Assembly: GCF_014844035.1 (NCBI RefSeq)
Contig: NZ_CP062159.1
Coordinates: 4,340,001-4,404,000, forward strand
Direction: 5' to 3'
Length of the DNA stretch: 64,000 nucleotides
Source: Flavobacterium sp. MDT1-60
GTDB lineage: Bacteria > Bacteroidota > Bacteroidia > Flavobacteriales > Flavobacteriaceae
Below the pieces are notes generated by a model that made no database searches, was not told the DNA's origin, and saw nothing but the letters and a program-made list of their open reading frames with translations. The stretch's first letter is position 1, and every line of letters begins with the position of its first letter. Made by a program: the position numbers and the translations under genes. Below are positions 1-9,422 of the stretch, in pieces.

Positions 1-2
1 AT

Positions 3-209
3 GTAGCCATAACAGGGCCTTATATGCACAATGGCGTTTTTAAAACCTTAGAAGAAGTTGTTTCGTTTTACAACAAAGGAGGTGGAAAAGGTCTGGGTTA
101 TGAAGTAAAAAATCAGACACTTCCTTTTGATAAATTGAATTTAACTTTGAAAGAAGAACAAGCTCTTGTTGCTTTTATGAAAACTTTGACCGATAAAAAA
201 TACCATTAA
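3..209 (+). CDS. Di-heme cytochrome c peroxidase, C-terminal fragment
   Basis: The gene begins before the window; its frame is open from base 3, well upstream of the first in-frame ATG at 24. The visible 68 residues contain a TGPYMHNGVFKTLEEVVSFY stretch, typical of the end of bacterial di-heme cytochrome c peroxidases (CcpA/MauG family), where the conserved PYMH(D/N)G segment lies near the C-terminal heme. The end also has the usual LTxxEExALVAFMKTLTD helix. These periplasmic enzymes reduce hydrogen peroxide with electrons from small cytochromes. The heme CxxCH motifs would lie upstream and cannot be checked. A strong terminator follows 25 bases after the stop. Confidence 0.8.
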   Translation, partial: VAITGPYMHNGVFKTLEEVVSFYNKGGGKGLGYEVKNQTLPFDKLNLTLKEEQALVAFMKTLTDKKYH

Positions 210-234
210 ACCAAATATTTCCAAATTAACAAAA

Positions 235-266
235 ACGCCGAAAAATTTACTTTTCGGCGTATCTAT
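235..266 (+). terminator. Rho-independent terminator after the peroxidase gene
   Basis: A perfect 10-bp stem ACGCCGAAAA / TTTTCGGCGT (235-244 and 251-260) with a 6-base loop lies just after the peroxidase stop codon. The T-rich tail is weak, so termination is inferred. Confidence 0.7.
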
Positions 267-473
267 TATTCATTAGAAAAATATTCGATACGGAAATACG
301 TTTGAGGATCTATTTTTAAGATGTTTCATAAAGCTCTCACATAAACACTCCCATTAGTTCCTAAAAATTGTAAAGAAACTGAAAGAGAGCTTAATTGAAT
401 TATTTGTTTAAATAAAAAACTTGACCCTATTGATCAAATTTCTTATTTAATTTACGATTTACATACGATGAAT

Positions 474-791
474 TTAATTTTTAGGAAAATCACTTTCTTT
501 CTTAAACATGTAAACTTTATTGCAATTTAAATTCTTAGATAATCCTAGTTTGCATAATATTTTTTTAATAGCATAACCTTCTTTTTTAAATACTATTTTA
601 CACGCTGAATTTGAATTCACTTTTATACAAAAATATCCAGCATTGTCTGTGTGGGTTTTATTACCATTAATATCAATAAATACATTTTTTATAGGTTTTT
701 CAGAGTCATAATCATAAACATGACCACATAACTTATTGTCTGTACATCCGTAAAAAAGAAATACTAAAATAAAAACAAAACTGATTTTCAT
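474..791 (-). CDS. Small lipoprotein with carboxypeptidase-regulatory-like fold
   Basis: This 105-residue protein starts with a lipoprotein signal peptide (MKISFVFILVFLFYGC, lipid-accepting Cys about residue 16). The rest resembles a single carboxypeptidase regulatory-like (Ig-type) domain: GHVYDYDSEKPIKNVFIDIN, then a TDNAGYFCIKV strand and a KKEGYA turn. Such domains are common on Bacteroidota surface proteins but carry no known activity alone. It lies 19 bases after an unrecognised gene on the same strand, so co-transcription is possible. The extra cysteines are unusual and could form disulfides. Function unknown. Confidence 0.65.
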   Translation of the reverse strand: MKISFVFILVFLFYGCTDNKLCGHVYDYDSEKPIKNVFIDINGNKTHTDNAGYFCIKVNSNSACKIVFKKEGYAIKKILCKLGLSKNLNCNKVYMFKKESDFPKN

Positions 792-810
792 AAAAATTAT
801 ATTTTGCTGA

Positions 811-1302
811 TTATCTAAACTTATTATTGTTTTTGTACTTATATATATACTCTGTTAATTTCTTATCTCCCGGCAAATTGTACTTCATTAGAATTTCATA
901 ATTCCCATAACGCATGAATAAATAGTTACTATTGAGGAAACATTTTGTAATTGATTCAACATTCCTGTCTCCATTAATATAAGCATTAATAATCTGATTA
1001 TTCAGATCAACCCAGTCTTGTTTGTAGAGCAAAGGCAAATTGTATTTAAATGGAAAATTTGTTTTTGTCCAGGATTGATTTATATCATTTTCAATACTAG
1101 TCATATAATAGGAATTAAGCAAAACTGCTTTTGCCGGAATGATACCTAATTCATCTGTGTCTCTATTGTTTATAGAAAAATTATTATTTAAAGGATAGTC
1201 TTTGTATAAATACGGATAAATATCAACATTATAATAGTCGTCATTTAGCTTAGTATTTTTTTTGCCATTATGCAATTGTTTCCATGTTAAAAAAGCAAAC
1301 AT
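811..1302 (-). CDS. Hypothetical protein, unrecognised
   Basis: A 163-residue open frame rich in Asn, Tyr and Lys, with no signal peptide, membrane segment or motif I recognise. The first ATG is at 1302; the frame is open only about 14 codons further upstream before a TAA, with no better start. The protein begins abruptly (MFAFLTWKQLHNGKK), so it could be a 3' remnant of a longer gene. It sits between two lipoprotein genes on the same strand in an AT-rich accessory stretch. That it is a gene rests on length and its position in a co-directional cluster, not on homology. Confidence 0.5.
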   Translation of the reverse strand: MFAFLTWKQLHNGKKNTKLNDDYYNVDIYPYLYKDYPLNNNFSINNRDTDELGIIPAKAVLLNSYYMTSIENDINQSWTKTNFPFKYNLPLLYKQDWVDLNNQIINAYINGDRNVESITKCFLNSNYLFMRYGNYEILMKYNLPGDKKLTEYIYKYKNNNKFR

Positions 1303-1349
1303 CCTATAATCATGGAATATCTGCTTTTTCTTTTTATGAATTTATACGA

Positions 1350-2117
1350 TTAGTAAGTTATTTGGGTAGTTTTACTTGCAGTAGAACTACCGCTTGGATA
1401 AGTTTTTATTTTTTCTGTTGGGTAATTATTTACATCATATTTATAAGCATATGTTGTTACAGTCGTACCAATATTAGCTCCTGACCCTGAAGTGGAAGTT
1501 TCTTTTACAACATTATTAGCTGTTGTTTCATCATCTAACAGTAGATTCAAGCCTGTAACATTTTTAAAAGGATAATTTTTAGTATCGTATTCATATACAT
1601 ATGAACTTTCGTTTCCATAATAAGAAACTTCAAGTTTTACAAAATTACCATCTTTAAATGTGTATTTTCCAGTCGCACCATATTCTTGTTCGACACCTGT
1701 TGCAACTGTACCTCTAAAATTGTCATAAGAAACAGTTCCGTCAGCATTATGAGTATATTTAGTTTTAAAGTAGTAAGTCCCATTAGGAGTTTTTTCGATT
1801 TCATTAGTCAGTTTTCCATTAGTGTAGCTGTATTCAGTCGTTACTGCAAGATCCCCTTTCTTATCAATTTCTTCAATTTTTGAAATAAAATCTCCAGTGT
1901 AAGTATATTTTAAAATAGAACTATCTTCGTCCGTAATACTAACAATTTTATTTCCATTATATACATAACTTCTAGTTGCAGAACTCCCATCAATATCTAT
2001 ATCAGTTATTTTTTTAACTAAAATTGATGAAGCTGGATTTGGAGAATCATTATCATCTTTTGAACAAGAAGTAAAGGCTAATAAAGCCACAGTAAATAAA
2101 CAAAGTAATTTTTTCAT
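1350..2117 (-). CDS. Lipoprotein with YD/RHS-like beta repeats
   Basis: A 255-residue lipoprotein: signal peptide MKKLLCLFTVALLAFTSC with the lipid-bearing Cys at about 18, then an acidic, Ser-rich SKDDNDSPNP linker of the kind that directs Bacteroidota lipoproteins to the surface. The body is a run of short Tyr-rich strands (SYVYNGNKIVSIT, KYTYTGDFISKIE, EYSYTNGKLTNEI, YVYEYDTKNYPF, AYKYDVNNYPTEK), like the YD-repeat proteins often listed as DUF4595-like. These probably form an extended beta-sheet. Substrate or partner is unknown. A terminator-type hairpin at 2232-2263 lies upstream and separates it from parC. Confidence 0.75.
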   Translation of the reverse strand: MKKLLCLFTVALLAFTSCSKDDNDSPNPASSILVKKITDIDIDGSSATRSYVYNGNKIVSITDEDSSILKYTYTGDFISKIEEIDKKGDLAVTTEYSYTNGKLTNEIEKTPNGTYYFKTKYTHNADGTVSYDNFRGTVATGVEQEYGATGKYTFKDGNFVKLEVSYYGNESSYVYEYDTKNYPFKNVTGLNLLLDDETTANNVVKETSTSGSGANIGTTVTTYAYKYDVNNYPTEKIKTYPSGSSTASKTTQITY

Positions 2118-2231
2118 TGGTTTCTATTTTAAAATTATTCCTACAAAGGAGATAATTAACCAATCAAAAAATAATCTCAATAAGTCTTAAAAACATTAAA
2201 ATAAGACTTTATCATTAAAAGTATACATAAA

Positions 2232-2265
2232 AAAAACGCTAAGAAATTTCTCTTAGCGTTTTTCG
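2232..2265 (-). terminator. Terminator after parC
   Basis: A perfect 13-bp stem (AAAAACGCTAAGA at 2232-2244, its complement at 2251-2263) with a 6-base loop and flanking A and T runs lies just beyond the parC stop codon. It would end the parE-parC transcript. Confidence 0.8.
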
Positions 2266-2268
2266 TTT

Positions 2269-4989
2269 TTATTCTAAAACCAAACCTATTTGGCCATCAT
2301 CATCTAATTCAGTTTCAACAGAATCATCATCTAAAATTTCCGGTGTTTCCGGAATTTCTTCAACTGGCTCTTCATAAGGCAGCGGATCTAACAAATTGAC
2401 TTGTTTTAATTTATCTGTTGTCAATTGATTTCCTAATGCTTTAAAACCTTTTACAGATATAAAATCTTCAACATCTATATGCAAATCTTCTTTTTGAACC
2501 CCTTTAACTTTTGCAAAAATCAACTGTGCTACCGGACGATAATCTGTCGACACGATTTCTAATTGTGAATTTGGATGCTCCGTAATAAAACTTTCTTCTT
2601 TGCCTTCATTTTCAACCAGGAAGCGCTTCAAATAATAACGCTCTTTTTCTCCATCATAATAAATCGCTGAAATTGGTTTCTTCGGATTCCATTTTTCCAG
2701 AACAATCATGTCTTCATCAAAATGAGTCGATAATTCCGGAATAATAACTTTCAATTTACCACTTTGATTTATGATCAGAATTTTATCGCTTGGTTTAAAT
2801 TCGCCCAGCAATTCACCACGAGCATCTACATTCAGACGTTTTACGGTATCATCAAACCAAACTTTTCTTGGCAATAAAGTCGAAATTCCTTTCTCTTTTA
2901 ATTCAATTTTTTTGATTGGATATTTAGTAACTAAATTCCCTTTTGAAGCACGACCTTTAATGGCTAACTTGGCAAAATCAATATCAAATTTCAATTTCTT
3001 GATTGTTCCAACCTGACGCAATAAAATGGTAATTACTTCAGCTTCTCCGTTTGGATTATGTGAAAAATAAACGACCTGTGAACCAGCCGTTTCATTGGTC
3101 AAATCATACGGTTTGTCACGCGTTACACCCGTCACATTAAAACGTTTTATATATGAAGGACCTGATTTTCCGTCACGATAAATCATGTTGTAAATCGTAC
3201 GCTTATCGCTCTTATCGAATATAGCGACATGAATAATATCTTTTCCGACAAATGTCTTAGCATCTACTTTGGTGATGATCATTTTACCATCTCGCAAAAA
3301 CACAATTACATCATCTATATCTGAACAATCGGTAAGATATTCGTCTTTTTTCAAGCTTGTTCCAACAAAACCTTCTTCGCGATTTACGTATAATTTTGTA
3401 TTTCTTAAAACTACTTTTGTAGCTTCAACATTATCAAAAACACGAAGCTCTGTCTGACGTTCACGGCCTTTTCCGTATTTCTCTTTTAATTTGGTAAAAT
3501 AAGCAATAGCAAAATCGGTTAAATTTGCCAAATTATGTTCAACTTCCTTCATCTCATCTTCTAACTTAGCGATAAAATCATCGGCTTTATCAGAGTCAAA
3601 ACGAGTGATACGAATCATCGGGATTTGAGTCAATCTTTGTAAATCATCGTCAGTGATTTCTCTGACAAAAGATTTTTTGAATGGCTCAAAACGATCGTAT
3701 AAATATTTATACAACGATTCTCTGTCAGAATACAATTTGAAATCAATATACATTTCTTCACGAATGAAGATTTTCTCCAAAGTCGAGAAATGCCATTTAT
3801 TTTTTAATTCTTCTAATTGAATTTCAAGTTCCTGTTTAAGTAAATCAACCGTTCTGTGCGTTGAAATTTTCAACATTTCAGAAACGCCAATAAACAATGG
3901 CTTGTTATCTTCAATTACACAGCCTAAAGGTGCTACAGAAGTTTCGCAGGCTGTAAAAGCAAACAAAGCATCAATAGTTTTGTCTGGAGAAACTCCCGGG
4001 AAAAGATGAATTAAAATCTCAACATCAGCTGCAGTATTGTCTTCAATTTTCTTGATTTTGATTTTGCCTTTATCATTGGCTTTCAAAATACTATCAATTA
4101 AAGTCGTTGTATTGGTCGAAAACGGAATTTGCGTGATCACCAATGTATTTTTGTCTAGCTGAGCAATTTTCGCACGCACACGCACACGTCCGCCACGCAA
4201 TCCATCATTGTAATTAGACACATCGGCAATACCCTGCGTCATGAAATCAGGATATAATGTAAAAGGTTTTCCTTTTAAAATCTTGATCGAAGCATCAATT
4301 AACTCATTGAAGTTGTGAGGCAAAACTTTAGTTGAAAGACCAACTGCAATTCCCTCTGCTCCTTGTGCCAAAAGCAACGGAAACTTTACCGGAAGATTGT
4401 TTGGTTCTGCACGACGGCCGTCATACGAAACGCCCCAATCCGTAATTTTTGGAGAATATAAAACCTCTAAAGCAAATTTAGACAAACGTGCCTCAATGTA
4501 ACGAGAAGCTGCAGCTCCATCGCCCGTTAAGATATTACCCCAGTTTCCCTGACAATCAATTAGTAAATCTTTTTGACCAATTTGTACCATGGCATCACCA
4601 ATACTCGCATCTCCGTGTGGGTGATACTGCATGGTATGACCAACTACATTGGCAACTTTATTATAACGGCCATCATCCAGCTCTTTTAAAGAGTGCATAA
4701 TACGACGCTGAACTGGTTTAAAACCATCTTCAATAGCCGGAACTGCACGTTCCAGAATTACGTACGAAGCATAATCCAAAAACCAGTCTTTGTACATACC
4801 GGTGACTTTCGTTATTACGTCTTCGCCCTCTTCTTCTTCATTTTCGTAAAAATGCTGTCCTTCAAAATGCTTAGCATCTACGTTGATTATTTCTTCAGAA
4901 TCATCACTTTCCTGATTTTCATCGTACTGATTTTCTTCTGAATTATTCTCTTCGTTATTTGGAATTATGTTGTCGTCTTCGTCTTTCAT
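2269..4989 (-). CDS. parC: DNA topoisomerase IV subunit A (ParC type)
   Basis: This 906-residue protein is the DNA-breaking subunit of a type IIA topoisomerase, which with ParE decatenates and relaxes DNA. The first 58 residues are a very acidic Asn/Glu/Asp extension. The catalytic core follows: GFKPVQRRIMHSL (about 89-101), HPHGDASIGDAMV (123-135) and the AAASRYIEARLS motif in which Tyr164 is the expected nucleophile, next to Arg163. The C-terminal half should form the DNA-wrapping propeller but lacks a clear gyrase GQRRGG box, which favours topoisomerase IV. It also ends in an acidic tail. It is the last gene of a parE - microprotein - parC run. Confidence 0.93.
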   Translation of the reverse strand: MKDEDDNIIPNNEENNSEENQYDENQESDDSEEIINVDAKHFEGQHFYENEEEEGEDVITKVTGMYKDWFLDYASYVILERAVPAIEDGFKPVQRRIMHSLKELDDGRYNKVANVVGHTMQYHPHGDASIGDAMVQIGQKDLLIDCQGNWGNILTGDGAAASRYIEARLSKFALEVLYSPKITDWGVSYDGRRAEPNNLPVKFPLLLAQGAEGIAVGLSTKVLPHNFNELIDASIKILKGKPFTLYPDFMTQGIADVSNYNDGLRGGRVRVRAKIAQLDKNTLVITQIPFSTNTTTLIDSILKANDKGKIKIKKIEDNTAADVEILIHLFPGVSPDKTIDALFAFTACETSVAPLGCVIEDNKPLFIGVSEMLKISTHRTVDLLKQELEIQLEELKNKWHFSTLEKIFIREEMYIDFKLYSDRESLYKYLYDRFEPFKKSFVREITDDDLQRLTQIPMIRITRFDSDKADDFIAKLEDEMKEVEHNLANLTDFAIAYFTKLKEKYGKGRERQTELRVFDNVEATKVVLRNTKLYVNREEGFVGTSLKKDEYLTDCSDIDDVIVFLRDGKMIITKVDAKTFVGKDIIHVAIFDKSDKRTIYNMIYRDGKSGPSYIKRFNVTGVTRDKPYDLTNETAGSQVVYFSHNPNGEAEVITILLRQVGTIKKLKFDIDFAKLAIKGRASKGNLVTKYPIKKIELKEKGISTLLPRKVWFDDTVKRLNVDARGELLGEFKPSDKILIINQSGKLKVIIPELSTHFDEDMIVLEKWNPKKPISAIYYDGEKERYYLKRFLVENEGKEESFITEHPNSQLEIVSTDYRPVAQLIFAKVKGVQKEDLHIDVEDFISVKGFKALGNQLTTDKLKQVNLLDPLPYEEPVEEIPETPEILDDDSVETELDDDGQIGLVLE

Positions 4990-5010
4990 TTATTTTGATT
5001 CCGAATTATT

Positions 5011-5136
5011 TTATTTAACCTGAACGTTTTCTATGGTATGGTTTTGTTTCTTTTTGTAGCTTTTTATAAGAATATAAGTCAGTGCAAAACTTACAATAAA
5101 TGCTAATACTACGTAAATCAATGTTTTTTTATTCAT
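5011..5136 (-). CDS. 41-residue single-span membrane microprotein between parE and parC
   Basis: This short frame runs ATG at 5136 to TAA at 5011, starting 5 bases after the parE stop and ending 21 bases before the parC start. Translation gives a Lys-rich N-terminus (MNKKT), one hydrophobic helix LIYVVLAFIVSFALTYILI (about 6-24), a basic KSYKKKQN segment and a short polar tail. The layout fits a one-pass inner-membrane protein with a basic stop-transfer. The tight spacing supports translation as part of the operon. I do not recognise a family; the frame could be fortuitous, but the hydrophobic-then-basic pattern is unlikely by chance. Confidence 0.7.
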   Translation of the reverse strand: MNKKTLIYVVLAFIVSFALTYILIKSYKKKQNHTIENVQVK

Positions 5137-5141
5137 GTGTT

Positions 5142-7010
5142 CTATACTTCTTCAACCGCGTCTAACTCCACCTTCAAATTCTTGATAATAAACTCTTGTC
5201 TGTCCGGCGTATTTTTTCCCATATAAAAAGACAATAATTGCTCTATCGAAGTGTTTTTGTCCATCATAATTGGGTCTAATCGAATGGTTTCTCCAATGAA
5301 ATTCTTGAACTCATCTGGTGAAATCTCTCCCAAACCTTTAAATCGGGTAATCTCTGGTTTTGGTTTTAGTTTTTCAATGGCATCTCTTCTTTCTTCTTCA
5401 GAATAACAATAAATGGTTTCTTTTTTATTTCGAACCCTGAAAAGTGGCGTTTGCAAAATATACAAATGCCCTTCTTTGATTAATTCCGGGAAAAATTGCA
5501 GGAAGAAAGTAATCAACAATAATCGAATGTGCATTCCGTCGACATCGGCATCGGTTGCAATTACGATGTTGTTGTATCTTAATTTTTCTAAACCATCTTC
5601 GATATCTAATGCTGCTTGCAACAAATTGAATTCTTCATTTTCATACACAATTTTCTTAGTCATTCCGTAGGAATTTAACGGCTTACCACGCAAACTGAAA
5701 ACAGCCTGAGTATTCACATCACGTGATTTGGTAATAGATCCGGAAGCCGAATCTCCCTCGGTAATAAAAAGGGTGCTTTCTAAATTTCTAGGATTCTTAG
5801 TATCTGGAAGATGCGCACGGCAATCTCTCAATTTTTTATTGTGCAGATTGGCTTTTTTAGCACGATCTGTAGCCAGTTTTCTAATTCCTGATAACTCTTT
5901 ACGCTCTCTTTCGGCCTGTAAAATCTTACGCAATAAAGCTTCCGCAGTGGCTGTATTTTTATGTAAATAATTATCCAGTTTGTTTTTCACAAAATCATTT
6001 ACAAAAGTACGAACTGAAACTGCTGGCGTTCCGTCATCAGAACCCATATCTGTAGAACCTAATTTGGTTTTGGTCTGAGATTCAAAAACCGGTTCCATAA
6101 CCTTGATACTAATCGCACTTACAATCGATTTACGAACGTCAGATGCTTCAAAATTTTTGTTATAAAACTCACGAATGGTTTTTACAAGTGCTTCTCTGTA
6201 AGCTGCTAAGTGTGTTCCTCCTTGTGTAGTGTTTTGTCCGTTTACAAAAGAGTGATATTCTTCACTATATTGTGTTTTACTATGCGTTAAAGCGATCTCA
6301 ATATCATGATCTTTCAAATGAATTATTGGATATTCTAAATCTTCTTCGCTAATGGTTTCTTCTAATAAATCACGAAGACCATTTTCAGAAATATATTTGT
6401 CTCCGTTGAAAATAATCGTCAAACCATTGTTCAAGTAACAATAGTTTTTAACCATTTTAATTACATATTCCATACGGAATTTGTAGTTTTTGAAGATCGT
6501 TTCATCTGGCGTAAAGGTTACTTTTGTTCCTTTTCGTTTTGTTGTTTCGATTACATCTTCTTCTAAAACCAGATTTCCTCCTGAAAATTCAGCTGCTTTC
6601 TGTTTATCATCACGAACAGATTCTACACGAAAATAATTTGACAAAGCATTTACCGCTTTTGTTCCGACACCGTTCAAACCAACAGATTTCTGGAAAGCTT
6701 TAGAATCGTACTTTCCACCCGTGTTCATTTTTGAAACTACATCGACTACTTTTCCTAACGGAATTCCACGTCCATAATCACGGACCGAAACCGTTTTGTC
6801 TTTGATAGTCACTTCAATAGTTTTTCCAGAGCCCATTACGAACTCATCGATACAGTTGTCTAAAACCTCTTTTAAAAGAATATAAATACCGTCATCCGGC
6901 GAAGATCCATCTCCCAATTTCCCGATGTACATTCCGGGACGCATACGAATATGTTCCTTCCAATCGAGTGATCGGATATTATCTTCGTTATATTGATTTT
7001 GCTCTAGCAT
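5142..7010 (-). CDS. parE: DNA topoisomerase IV subunit B (ParE type)
   Basis: The 622-residue ATPase subunit pairs with ParC. It has the GHKL ATP-binding fold: catalytic Glu48 and Asn52 in [13 protein letters not shown], Asp78 and the glycine loop in VRDYGRGIP, and [14 protein letters not shown] (111-124). The transducer domain follows ([10 protein letters not shown] near 312-321). The TOPRIM domain has Glu418 in TEGDSASG and Asp487/Asp489/Asp491 in ATDADVDG, which bind Mg2+. The length suits ParE and is shorter than the usual 640-800 of GyrB. It is first in the operon; the region upstream is free of genes for 160 bases. Confidence 0.93.
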   Translation of the reverse strand: MLEQNQYNEDNIRSLDWKEHIRMRPGMYIGKLGDGSSPDDGIYILLKEVLDNCIDEFVMGSGKTIEVTIKDKTVSVRDYGRGIPLGKVVDVVSKMNTGGKYDSKAFQKSVGLNGVGTKAVNALSNYFRVESVRDDKQKAAEFSGGNLVLEEDVIETTKRKGTKVTFTPDETIFKNYKFRMEYVIKMVKNYCYLNNGLTIIFNGDKYISENGLRDLLEETISEEDLEYPIIHLKDHDIEIALTHSKTQYSEEYHSFVNGQNTTQGGTHLAAYREALVKTIREFYNKNFEASDVRKSIVSAISIKVMEPVFESQTKTKLGSTDMGSDDGTPAVSVRTFVNDFVKNKLDNYLHKNTATAEALLRKILQAERERKELSGIRKLATDRAKKANLHNKKLRDCRAHLPDTKNPRNLESTLFITEGDSASGSITKSRDVNTQAVFSLRGKPLNSYGMTKKIVYENEEFNLLQAALDIEDGLEKLRYNNIVIATDADVDGMHIRLLLITFFLQFFPELIKEGHLYILQTPLFRVRNKKETIYCYSEEERRDAIEKLKPKPEITRFKGLGEISPDEFKNFIGETIRLDPIMMDKNTSIEQLLSFYMGKNTPDRQEFIIKNLKVELDAVEEV

Positions 7011-7171
7011 AAATGAATTGGATTTTTGGCTAATGTACCATTTCTACGTAAAAAATAAAAGCGTATTTTTTTTTTGTTATGAATAATAACAGCTTTGAAT
7101 TTTATTTAAATTGATTTTAAAAAAATTCAAGCTTTAAAAGTAGATAAAATCAGTTCTAAAACAAAAAATTA

Positions 7172-8347
7172 CTACTTGATTCCAAGTACTTCTTTAGCCA
7201 AAGCAATCATTTCGGGCGTTCCGGTATTTTTGTTTTTTTCGTCAGAAAGTTTCACGACACCTTGCCAATGTGTATTATCAGGTTTAGTATCGGTTAACTT
7301 TATAACCATATTCATCGACGGAAGTCCTACGTCATTTGTGAAATTGGTTCCGATACCAAAAGACATTTTAATTTTGTCTTTACAAAAATCAGTAATGTTT
7401 TTTACCTTCTCATAATTTAATGAATCGGAGAAAACAATGACTTTCGATTTTGGATCAATTCCCATTTTGGTATAATGCGTAATCACTTTTTGAGCAAACT
7501 CCACCGAATCGCCACTATCATGTCGAACACCATCAAAAAGTTTGGAATATTTTTTATCAAATTGATTGAAGAAAACTTCAGTGGTATAAGTATCTGTTAA
7601 GGCAATTCCGAGATCACCTCCGTAAACTTGTGTCCAATGTTCCAGACTCATAAAATTTGCCATTTTAAATCCGTATTGTGCGGCATGAAACATAAACCAT
7701 TCATGTGCATGTGTTCCTAAAGGTCGTTTATTATTGACCATTGCAAAATGCACATTACTTGTTCCGATGAAACTTTGAGCACCAAAAGCAGATAATGTTT
7801 CATTAACCAAAACATGAACATCGTAAGAATGGCGTCGTCTGGTTCCAAATTCCAAAATAGAAACTCCGAGTTTATTATAATTGTCAATTTTGTTTTTAGT
7901 AAGCTCTTTGATAGCTTCATCATTTAAGCGGATTAAATGACTTGATTTATAAAAAAGTTCAGAGATTAAAGCCATCAAAGAAACTTCCCATAAAATAGTA
8001 CGATACCAAAAACCTTCAACTGTAACTTTTATTTCAGAACCTTCCTGAGAAATATGAACTTCAGACGGATCATAACTATATCCTTGCAGAAAATCTAAAT
8101 AAGTAGGATCAAGATAAGGACAATAGTGTGATAGATAACTTTTTTCGTCTTTTGACAATCGAAGATCAGCCATTGCATCAACAGATTTTCGAAGTAAATC
8201 TGCAAAACCGGTTGGAAAAATGTGTTTACCTCGATTAATAAAACCATAACGTACTTTTGCTTTTGGAAAAAGTCTTATTACGGCATGCTGCATCGTAAAT
8301 TTATAGAAATCATTATCTAAGATTGATTTCAGAAAAGTAGTTTCCAT
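7172..8347 (-). CDS. pncB: Nicotinate phosphoribosyltransferase
   Basis: This 391-residue enzyme makes nicotinate mononucleotide from nicotinate and PRPP, the first step of the Preiss-Handler NAD salvage route. Family motifs are clear: an N-terminal LDNDFYKFTMQHAV, FGTRRRHSYD (168-177), GTSNVHFA, GTHAHEWFMFHAA starting at 211 (probably holding the phosphorylated His) and FDGVRHDSGDS. The length matches bacterial PncB. It is cytoplasmic with no leader. It stands alone between parE and the transglutaminase-like gene, on the same strand as both, with gaps of 161 and 93 bases, so it probably has its own promoter. Confidence 0.94.
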   Translation of the reverse strand: METTFLKSILDNDFYKFTMQHAVIRLFPKAKVRYGFINRGKHIFPTGFADLLRKSVDAMADLRLSKDEKSYLSHYCPYLDPTYLDFLQGYSYDPSEVHISQEGSEIKVTVEGFWYRTILWEVSLMALISELFYKSSHLIRLNDEAIKELTKNKIDNYNKLGVSILEFGTRRRHSYDVHVLVNETLSAFGAQSFIGTSNVHFAMVNNKRPLGTHAHEWFMFHAAQYGFKMANFMSLEHWTQVYGGDLGIALTDTYTTEVFFNQFDKKYSKLFDGVRHDSGDSVEFAQKVITHYTKMGIDPKSKVIVFSDSLNYEKVKNITDFCKDKIKMSFGIGTNFTNDVGLPSMNMVIKLTDTKPDNTHWQGVVKLSDEKNKNTGTPEMIALAKEVLGIK

Positions 8348-8440
8348 AAGACAAGTTGCTATGTTTTCAAATTCCCTAACTGCTAAGATACGGCAATTTG
8401 GGAAAAGAATAAAATTGCCATAACAAAGATCCTGGCGTAT

Positions 8441-9418
8441 TTATTTCGAAACTACTTTAAAAGAAGCAATACTATTTGTATCCAGAAAAAATGTAATGTA
8501 ATCTCCTATGGAATTATCAAAAGTAACTTGAAATTCCAAACCACCTTTTCGCTCTTTTCCATTTGTAATTCTAACAGCCTGATTTCTTTTATTTAAATAA
8601 TAAAAGGGACTAGATTTTGAAATATTTTTTATTTGAAATGTTATTTTATCCCCCTTATTCACTTCGACAATTCCAGATTCAGGGGCTATAATTTTATTAT
8701 CTCCTGCAATTGTTTTATTATAAATTAAAGGTCCGTTAAGAAAATCTTCTTTACTTAATTTATGACCTAAATAAGAGCCTGAGTCAGGGAAATGTTTCGC
8801 GAAAAAGTAATCGGGCTCTGTATCAAAATAAGCAGGCTCAAAATCTTTTACCATTCGGCCTTTAGTACTATCATAATAACCTTGCCCCCAGGTAACGTCT
8901 ACCAATCGCCATTTTCCATCAATTAAAACGGTGTTCCAGGCATGATTTGAAGAAGTGCTTTTTCTGCCAATGTCCGCTAATCTTATTTTGGAATCCCCGC
9001 GAATAATTTCTGATTTTATTCCGACTAATGCTGCTAAATGCTGATATAAAAGCGTAAAACCTTCACAAACTGCTTTTTGAGATTTGAATGCTTTTTGAAG
9101 CATATTATCATTCAACTCTTGTATTTTTCTCTGTTTTTCTGCTTCATTTCGATAAGAAAAACTCTGTGTTCCCGGAGGATTCAAAAAAGCATTAAAATCA
9201 TATTTAATATTAAATGCCATCCAACTGTAAATTGCCCTTGCTTTGTCGTAATCTGAATTAAAATCTTTATCGATTCTTTTTGCTAATTCTTCTGTGGTAC
9301 TAAAATTTTTCGGGTATTTCAAAACAATATTGTCCACCGCGCTATATTTTTGCGCTATAGAATATTGAAGAAAAAGCATATTTAAAAAAAGGAATAGGAG
9401 GATTTTTTTTATTTTCAT
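8441..9418 (-). CDS. Secreted transglutaminase-like protein
   Basis: A 325-residue exported protein with signal peptide MKIKKILLFLFLNMLFLQYSIAQ. The middle carries a transglutaminase/protease-like catalytic triad: Cys118 in KAVCEGFTLLYQHLA, His159 in SNHAWNTVLIDGKW and Asp174 in LVDVTWGQGY. This arrangement matches the KY-type transglutaminase-like domain (as in cytokinesis protein Cyk3), found in many Bacteroidota periplasmic proteins of unknown substrate. The C-terminal 100 residues look like a beta domain (VEVNKGDKITFQIKN). The start codon is 4 bases from the stop of the upstream FMN reductase gene, so the two are probably co-transcribed. Confidence 0.8.
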   Translation of the reverse strand: MKIKKILLFLFLNMLFLQYSIAQKYSAVDNIVLKYPKNFSTTEELAKRIDKDFNSDYDKARAIYSWMAFNIKYDFNAFLNPPGTQSFSYRNEAEKQRKIQELNDNMLQKAFKSQKAVCEGFTLLYQHLAALVGIKSEIIRGDSKIRLADIGRKSTSSNHAWNTVLIDGKWRLVDVTWGQGYYDSTKGRMVKDFEPAYFDTEPDYFFAKHFPDSGSYLGHKLSKEDFLNGPLIYNKTIAGDNKIIAPESGIVEVNKGDKITFQIKNISKSSPFYYLNKRNQAVRITNGKERKGGLEFQVTFDNSIGDYITFFLDTNSIASFKVVSK

Positions 9419-9422
9419 GAAA

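Noticed and set aside
1284..1883. Plus-strand frames across the RHS-like lipoprotein gene
   Set aside because: Antisense shadows with Cys/Phe/Ser-rich content; the minus-strand gene has a full lipoprotein signal.
4488..4941. Plus-strand frames within parC
   Set aside because: Shadows of parC with no start context or homology.
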